Shown in pieces: positions 56,756 to 64,000 of a stretch of 64,000 bases of DNA. Position 1 is the stretch's first letter; each line of letters opens with the position of its first letter. A program made the position numbers and the translations under genes. The notes beneath the pieces are model-generated. The model ran no database searches. It saw nothing but the letters and a program-made list of their open reading frames with translations, and was not told the DNA's origin. Source of the stretch: Chelonoidis abingdonii (lineage: Eukaryota; Chordata; Testudines; Testudinidae); NCBI RefSeq assembly GCF_003597395.2, contig NC_133770.1, positions 298,217,827 through 298,281,826 of the forward strand, read 5' to 3'.

Positions 56756-59529
56756 TTGCTTTCAAGTGTGGAATTCAGATGGGCCATCTCAAAAGATCAC
56801 TTTGGGGTGAGCCTGTGTATGATGGGAGGAGAGGCTTTATTGTCTGGTGTCTGAATTTCCTGGCTTTGTGGCTTTAACCTTTCTCCTCTTCTGGCTTCAA
56901 TAACACTTGATAAAATCTCCCTGCCACTGCATTGGTGTTTTGTGCAGTTTTTTTTCCTGTCGAGTGCACAACTGATCCCTTAATAGACGCGTAAGAGAAA
57001 CTACCTGTCGGGTGTCTAATGCACGGTTCCCTGACATGATGTGGAGTAGCTCCACTCTGCCGTGGCAAGGCATAGCTGGGTGCTCTTTAATCTGCGGATT
57101 CCTGACTCCTTGCTTCACGGATCATTGACACTATAAACCATAATGGCTCCTTTGGAGTCATTCCAGGCTATTGAATTAATTTAGCTGCCACGATTTGTGC
57201 AGCTAGACTCTGTATTCAAAATCCTCGGGAAAATTGATGGAAAGCAGCTGCCAGCTGCACATGCTTGGAAAGAGGCTGCTAACGGGTCTGGATTGACAGC
57301 ATTGGAGCCTTGATGTGATCTGGCTAATGTCAGTGCATCTCCGACCGCGTCCACCTCTGAGGCTAAGGGGGAGTTCTGTCTCGCAGCCCATTCAGTACTT
57401 AGCCCTTCCACCAATATAACCAGCAAGGGGAACCATTGTCACCCCCGGCATTGGTGGTTTATAGGGAAAGTGCCTGTCCTCAAGGTAATGGACTGAAGCC
57501 ACTGAATAGCCAGCAGCTGATAACTCCCAGTGAATTGGTCTTGACCTGTGCAGCTGTTCAATGGCTATGCTGGGTACTGGATTCTAGGTTTGCCCTCAAT
57601 TTTAGCAAGACCTTGGATCTTCCAAGGGAAGATTGCAATCATGTTTCCATTAGAGGAAGTGTCGCTGATGTTTTCCCTCTATATTTAATTGAGTCAAACT
57701 GTAGCTTAAGTCTTTCTTGGTAACTCCTTTCCACCCTAACCTTGTGAAGGAATGAGGCCTGGTGCTCGCTAACACAATCCACTAGCTAGTAGCTTCAGGG
57801 ACACCCCCAAGTCTGCCCTGAACGAAGGGCTAGAGAGGGAACAGAAACTGCTGTTTGTTAGGATTGTTTCAATAGCCACTTCCCGCCACTGACAGGAGCA
57901 AGGTGAAGAAATGCACTCACTGTTGGAGAAGTGCATCAAACGCCAAGGTTCCTTGGCAATGTTGAATGGTGAATAAGGATTTTGAGTGAGCTGATGCTCA
58001 TAAGGACCAGATACTGAGAGCTGAGATGCTGCAGTGAATTGGGATGTGAAGTCCTAAACATGCTTCCCCTGTACTCCCCTCTTTCATTCCTGCACCTGAT
58101 GTTCGGTTACAATCCTTTCGGGACCTGCTGAGAGCTGAGCTCTCAAACACTTCCTGGTGAAGGTCTTCGGCTGGCGGAAAGTGATGGTGGAGTTGGAGCA
58201 CCACTAACACTGGCTGAGGATCTGGCCGTCGCTGCAGGCTTTATGAAAAGGTGGCCTCGGGGAGGGGCTAGTGGAGCAGCAGCATCTGCAGCCTACGCGC
58301 TGCAGCATGTAGCCCTCTGTGCTCTCTGCATGTCCGAGGCAGCACAGGCCAGGACGTGGGCTGCTAGCCTGGGTTCCATTGCCCTTGAGCTGCTGTGGGA
58401 GCTTCACTGACTGCCTTTGTTTGCTCTGCAGCCTCTGGGAGATGTGGCCAGATGCTAGGGGCTGATTCACACTGCCCTGGGTGAAGGGGGCAGGTATGGT
58501 GGGATGGCCAGCTCATGGAGGGAGGGGCAGGGGCAGGCAGGGCTTTCTGCTGTATGAAGGAAAGGGGAGGATGATGTGCCATCTGGTCAGTGGAAAAACT
58601 CCCATTAGTGGCTGTGGGCTCTGTCCCAGGCGTGCGCCTTTACAGGCCTGCAGGTGGAGGCAGAGGTTGATTTAAAGACCTGGGTCCACTAGGTGAATGA
58701 GCGAGGGGGTAATGGTAGGGCCCTGGAGTCCTGCCTGTCTTCCCAGTTGGGGGAGGAGGAAGGATCAAGGACAGGGTTATTCAGTTCAGCAAGCAGAGGC
58801 TCACTGGTACTGCTGCCCATTAGGTCTGCCCCGCCCCGCGTGGAGGGAAAGAAGCGGGTGTGGGTGTCCCTTGGAATGTAGCAGGCAGGTGACTTGGAGT
58901 CTGATGTCCTGGGGCAGCACGTGGCTGGAGCCCTTGGTGGAAATGTGCGTACACTAAGGCAGGTGGTGGTCTCCCTGGGCTGTAGGCTGGTGAGGCTGCA
59001 GGGGCAGAGTTAAGGTGGTTTGTTATGGCCCAGTGTGGTTCTGAGCCACTATGAACTGGACTTAGGTTCGAATAGTTACCTACCCTCCCCTGCACTGCTC
59101 ATTCTGCCCATTGAAATGCCAAGGTTTGTCTTTAACTGTGATGCTCCTTGTTATGGGGTTTCTGCCCCCACCCCTTCCTTCTCCAGCAACCTGTACTTGC
59201 ATTCAGACTATCCTAGTGAGGGCTCCAACTGCTGCTGCCTGGTGTGAACACTCCTCCCTCCTAGTGCTGGGAGACGGGTGAGAATAGACAGGGAGCCTAA
59301 GGTAGGGCTATGCCCTAAGCCATAGGGCAAGATGTGTGCCACAGCTGAGATCATACCTCAGCATTTCCTGGCTCCTAGCTTCTGGCTCAGACCATTTCAG
59401 GGTTTTATCTTTCCCCGAAAGAAGTTCTGGGTGACCCCGTCTCTTCGTTCATCTCTCCAGGTAGGTCTCTGTCCTTCCCACCCCCACCCCTCACTAGTCC
59501 CTGAGCAACTCTCAACCAGCCCTGACCTA
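56756..59529. other. intergenic sequence, no gene recognised
   Basis: Largely repeat-free and GC-richer than the introns. No frame has splice context or a domain I recognise. In mammals MAFA lies convergent to RHPN1 downstream, so distal regulatory DNA is possible, but nothing here shows it. Confidence 0.4.
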
Positions 59530-59615
59530 TGAGGTGGGGATGGTTCATTACTCTCCCTGTTTTATAGTTGGGGAAACTGAGGCACAGAGCTTGAGCAGTC
59601 ACACAGAACTAAAGG
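59530..59615 (-). repeat. MIR-type SINE fragment, antisense
   Basis: CTGTTTTATAGTTGGGGAAA then CTGAGGCACAGAGCTTGAGC: reverse complement of the MIR core. Confidence 0.65.
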
Positions 59616-61895
59616 TCTCTTACTCTCAGCCCAGCCTCCCCGGCTCAGCCTGGGGCCCAGCTTCATGTCTGCAGCTGCTCAGGATGAAAACTGAGAAAGG
59701 TGGTGGTGGTGGTTGTTGTTGTTTTTTTAACCTCCTCTCCAGCCAGCCCATGTATTAACCTGCTCAATCCACCCCAGGTCTAGGTGGCATCCTCCATGGA
59801 GCAGTTCCTGGTGCTGCCTGGCCTTGGGCTGGAAGATGTGCAGCTGCCTGGTGCCCCAAGCAGGCCCTTGGGGCATTTATCCTCCACTTGCCAGCACAGC
59901 CAGGAAGCAGCTGCGGTTAGTAATAAGAAGTGGCTGCAGGGCCTGAGCTGTGCCCCTTGATTTCAGTTCACCATTCGGGCCACTGGAGGGCAGCAGGAAC
60001 CTGTGCAAGGCCGTCACTACCTGGAGGCCAGTGTACTTAGCGCCCAGGCCAGTGCCCAGGGACAGGGCTCTCAGTTCCTGCCCCAGGAAAGCCTGTTACC
60101 TCGTCCCTCCTTAATCACCTGCCAGGCTCCCCTCCCCAGGGCTGGTCCTGTCTCACCCTGATCTCGGGGTAGCGATGTGTTCTCTCCTCCAACCTGCTGT
60201 CCTGGGCTGGGCCAAGCCCTCTGCTTCCCAGGGCCTGGGCTCTCAGGCACCAGCTGGGAGGAAGCTACTGGGATCTTTTCTCTTGCCCCTGGCCAGCCTT
60301 GCACCTGCCGCTCCTGTGTGATCAGCAGCTCCTGCTCCCCTCAGTGCCCTTAGGGTGAGATGCTGTAGGCGCATGGACCTTTCTCCTGCGGGGAGGAAAG
60401 GCACTGGGCCCTGGCAGGCAGCTGGATGCTTCTGGGCTCTGTCCTAAGCATACCCTGAATAAGACCCTGCCCCTCTGCGTGCCTCACAAAACAGGGGTTA
60501 TGCGCCTGCCCTGCCTCCCAGGGGGCTGCTGCAGCTAGATTTGTGTCCATGCAGGGGAGATGGCTGCATTGCAAAGGGCGAGCAGCTGCTTTTTGCAGCT
60601 GTCCAGAAGCCCCCTTAGTCCCCATAGAAGACAGTGCAGGATCCTGGTGCTTGCTCTCTATTGTATAATTAATTGTGGCCTAATTCCTACAGCACCTCTT
60701 CCTCCACAAGGCTCCCCAGCGATGCTCAGGGCTGCGCCCCTGCAGACAGCTGGGGGCCGAGTGCATGGAACAACCCCCTCGCTATGTCACAGCGTGGCCA
60801 GAGGAACCTGAGCGAGGGAGACCAGCTGTGAAAGGCCATAGCATTTAATGTTCCTGGGAGCTGCACTACCTGGGACACTTTTGTCTCTGTCTGGCCCTTG
60901 CTCTGTCTGAAAGGGGGAAAATGAACACCCCTGTGAGGGGTTGGGGGGGCTAATGCACATTCCCCTAACACAAGGGGATGGGACAATGGGGATCATAGAG
61001 CCAGCTGGCTCCTACTTCCAGGTGGTCAGGAAGCTTATCCATTCAGCAAGAGTTCCCATGATCCAGCTCGTGCTTTTTGAGGTCTCCTCCAAGTCTCTCC
61101 CCTGTCCCCACCTCCCCAGCCAGTGGAAGGAGCTGGGCTGATCTCTTTGTGAAGGAGGAGATGGGGCATGGGCCCTGCTGGCTTTTGAACAGGTGGTTTG
61201 CAGGGCATTGGGCTGTTTCAATGGCAGTTATGCTACAGCTTAAGAAATGGAGCCTGAAAAAGCTCTTTGCTCAGCTCAATCCCTGTGAGCCCTGGGGTGA
61301 GATCCCTCCGCCAGGAGCCTCTGGAACTGACCCCAGGGGTTCACCATTCTTTCCAGAAATCAATCATCCTACTCCCACACCCACACACCCTGGCAGCTCT
61401 TAGCAGCGGCCACTGGAGGGCAGCAGTGGCACGCACGAAACACACACATGGCCTCAGAGCCGGGAGGGCTTTGCAGCTCTGGATCACAGAGCCCAGGCAC
61501 CACTCCCACTTGCTGTGAGCCACTGGCAGCCTCCAGGCACACGTCCCCGTGCTGGGCCGGGAGCCTGGGGCAGGCTGCTGTGGTGGGTCCCAACTGTGCA
61601 AAGTGTGCACAGGTGCATGCACAGGCATGTGCACAGGTGTGTCCATAGGCAGGTGTGGATGTACAAGCCCCCATCCCTGTGTTTGTGTGGTTGTTGGGGC
61701 ATGTGTGTGCCTGGGGTCATGTTTGCTCCACAGACACGTACATACATGCAAACATGAACACACATGCATACTCATAACTGACACTGGGTCTGTGTGTGTG
61801 CACGCCGTGTTAGCATGTATGTGTTGGGTTATGTGTGGTGGGACTCTGGAAATGCTCCTTTTTTAATGTTTGGAAGTGAATTTGGTCTGTGTGGG
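59616..61895. other. GC-rich intergenic sequence, no gene recognised
   Basis: Contains (GGT)n/(GTT)n at about 59699-59727 and a degenerate GT/CA-rich stretch at about 61370-61830 (for example CACACCCACACACCC, TGTGTGTGCACGC). Overlapping open frames on both strands follow the base composition and are not credible genes. Confidence 0.4.
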
Positions 61896-62085
61896 GCAGT
61901 GGGAGCCAAGACTCATGGGTTCTGTTCCGGGTTCTCTCCCTGTTTCACTCTTTGTCAGGTCAGTTTCTCACTCGGTGCCTCAGTTTCCCCATCTGTGAAA
62001 TGGGGATAGGGAGTGACTCTGCTCCCGGTGTTGGCGGGAGGCATTATGAATGGGAGCAGGGTGCTCAGGATGAGAGTTGGGTCCT
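61896..62085 (+). repeat. MIR-type CORE-SINE
   Basis: CATGGGTTCTGTTCCGGGTT, TCAGTTTCTCACTCGGTGCC, CAGTTTCCCCATCTGTGAAA and TGGGGATAGGGAGTGA in MIR order. Confidence 0.85.
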
Positions 62086-62164
62086 GTTTGCCTCATTTCT
62101 AGCCCTGCGCCATCCACCCATGCTGAAGAGGCAACATGCTCAGGAGGTGGCCACAGGCTTGAGG

Positions 62165-63310
62165 TAGGGGTCAGCAAGCTGCCCAACCCATGGAAAGAAG
62201 CAAATATGGTGATCAGTTGGATTCTGAGCATGTGGACCAGACCCATCAGCCAGACTCCTGTGGAAGAATGTTCTGTAGTAATTCAGAGCCCTCCCCATCT
62301 AGTGTCCCATCACCAGCCCGTGGAGATATTTATTGTTAGCAGTCACAGAGCGGCTACACACCATTGCAGGCAACGTCTTCAGATCATCCTGGCCATAAAC
62401 TTATCCAGTTCAGTCTTGAAGCTAGTTAGTTTTTTTGGCCTCACTGCTCCCCTTGGAAGGCTGTTCCAGAACTTCACTCCTCTGAGGGTTAGAAACCTTC
62501 ATCTCATTTCAAGCCTAAACTTGTCGAGGGCCAGTTTATACCTATTTGTTTGCGTCATCAGTGGCGCTTAACTTGAATAACTCCTCTCCCTCCAAGGTAT
62601 TTATCCCTCTGAGGTATCTGTAGAGAGCAGTCGTCCCTCCTCTCAGCTTTCGTTTCGTTAGGCTACAAGCCAAGCTCTTTCTTAGACATGGGAGACCAGA
62701 ACTGCACACACTATTCCAGATGAGGTCTCACCAGTGCCCTGTATAATGGCAATAACACTTCCCTGTCTCTCCTGGAAACACCTTGCCTGATACATCCTAG
62801 AACTGCATTAGCCTTTTTCATGGCTGAATCACATTGGCAGCTCAGTCATCCTGTGATCAACCAATATACCCAGGTCCTTCTCCTCCTCTGTCACTTCCAA
62901 CTGATACAGCTCCAGCTTATAGCAAAAATTCTTGTTGTTCATCCCTAAGCGTACTTTGCAATATTACATTTCATCCCATTTCGTTTGCTCCCGTTTTCAA
63001 GATCATCCAGATCTTCTTGTATGATATTCTATCCTCCTCCCTATTGGCAACACTTCCCAATTTTGGGTCATTCACAAATTTCATTAGTACACTTCCACTT
63101 TTTGTGCCAAAGTCATTAATAAAAATGTTAACCAAGATTGGTCTCAAGACCGATCCCTGAGGTATTCCAGTGGTAACCGCTCTCTGCCCGACAGTTCACC
63201 TTTCAGTCTGACCCACTGTAGTCTCCCCTTTAACCAGTTCCTTACCTACCTTCAATTCTCACATTAATCCTCATCTCATCCAATGTAACTGATAGTTTCC
63301 TGTGACACCC
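62165..63310 (-). mobile_element. CR1 LINE, long antisense segment
   Basis: Ordered antisense CR1 blocks: TATGGTGATCAGTTGGATTC, AACTTCACTCCTCTGAGGGT, GGTATTTATCCCTCTGAGGT, TATTCCAGATGAGGTCTCAC, GATCATCCAGATCTTCTTGT, GGTCTCAAGACCGATCCCTG and CTCCCCTTTAACCAGTTCCT. No intact frame. Confidence 0.9.
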
Positions 63311-64000
63311 CAGCACCCAAATATTCACCACTGTCATGTAATGAGGGTATGTTTTGTACAAAGTCTGCCGTGTGAGGTATCATTCTAAAAGTCTTGGTCT
63401 GCTAGACAGTAATATCTTGTTGGATTGTCTGTACCCGGGGCCGCATCTCCCTGAGACAACACGGGGGTGGGGAACTGCCACGATGCAAGGTCACGTCCCC
63501 TCCCAGATTTCTGCCAGGATCCACACCACAATGTGGCCAGTAGCAGCCTTTCAGCACTGTGCGGGAGGGAAGGGACGGGAGCTTCTTCCAGCCACAGGGG
63601 AGGTGGGCAAGGGGAGAAAGGGATGACCTGGCCAGTGTCTTTGCGGAGCTCATCTCTTGGTTGGAAGCTGCTTGTCCCTTCCCACCTACCCAGTGTCAAA
63701 AGGCAGCTAACACCAGGCTGCTGCTGGCCAGCAATGCAACCCAGCTGCCTGCTGTTCCCCAGCCACAGCGCAGGCAGGAAGGGGTTGAGCCCTCAGGATG
63801 CATTGTGCCCTAGGGCCCAGGGAACCTGACTGCAGGGGATTCAGGGAACCTGGCCAGAGAGGTGGCTCAGCGAGGGAGGGTGCCGAGGGGAGTGATGGGT
63901 GAAGAGGGGTGCTAAGCACCTGCCTGGGGGGCTGCTGTGGGGCCTGCAGGTTTGGGGTGCGAACAGGCTGGAAATCACTCCCCACCCCTAACACCTCCAC
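63311..64000. other. window end, nothing firmly recognised
   Basis: GAGGTATCATTCTAAAAGTC and TAATATCTTGTTGGATTGTC near 63.37-63.44 kb resemble an LTR-derived turtle repeat, but I cannot fix its limits. The rest is GC-rich without a supported gene. Confidence 0.3.

Noticed and set aside
61341..61866. Several overlapping open frames of 90-150 residues on both strands
   Set aside because: Low-complexity GT/CA-rich sequence gives His/Cys/Val-rich frames with no domain.
1..64000. CRISPR arrays, bacterial operons, tRNA or rRNA genes
   Set aside because: No regularly spaced direct repeats, no clover-leaf with A/B boxes and no rRNA-like sequence were seen; the window is vertebrate nuclear DNA.

Overview
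This is a vertebrate nuclear genomic window, most likely from a turtle or a close sauropsid relative. It holds one split protein-coding gene on the + strand with very large introns. The repeats are those expected of such a genome: CR1 LINE fragments, MIR-type CORE-SINEs, hAT-like and other MITEs, Penelope-like and DIRS-like retroelements, and LTR insertions. There is no prokaryotic gene organisation. Turtle is inferred from the combination of repeats, not from a search.

The gene is RHPN1 (rhophilin-1), a Rho-GTPase effector with HR1, BRO1 and PDZ domains. Fourteen coding exons were read from 6847 to the stop codon at 48994-48996. All have AG/GT borders and compatible phases, and together they give 641 codons plus stop. 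The first coding exon, promoter and start codon are not visible and probably lie left of the window. The 3' UTR follows and may run to about 52.03 kb.

Layout: 1-6846 is 5' intron with an AT-rich repeat, a palindromic Penelope-like 3' end and a MITE. 6847-29147 carries exons 2-10, separated by introns with MITEs, SINEs, an LTR and CR1 pieces. 29148-39171 is the largest intron; it holds a decayed DIRS-like element split by an LTR-type insertion with 5-bp target duplications, and a 491-base assembly gap lies inside that insertion. 39172-48996 carries exons 11-15; intron 12 contains a decayed antisense Penelope-like reverse transcriptase element and intron 13 a purine-rich degenerate minisatellite. 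52.4-55.6 kb is a second decayed DIRS-like element, 55.9-56.8 kb a CR1 3' end, 56.8-62.1 kb mostly unassigned GC-richer DNA, and 62.2-63.3 kb a long antisense CR1 segment.

I did not find a convincing undescribed gene system. The most unusual structures are the perfect 91-bp-arm palindrome in the Penelope-like 3' end at 5649-5836, which resembles a hammerhead-ribozyme core; an unclassified AT-rich repeat present three to four times; the nested DIRS/LTR insertion; several long hairpin MITEs; and a TAGCAG tandem acceptor at exon 2 of RHPN1.
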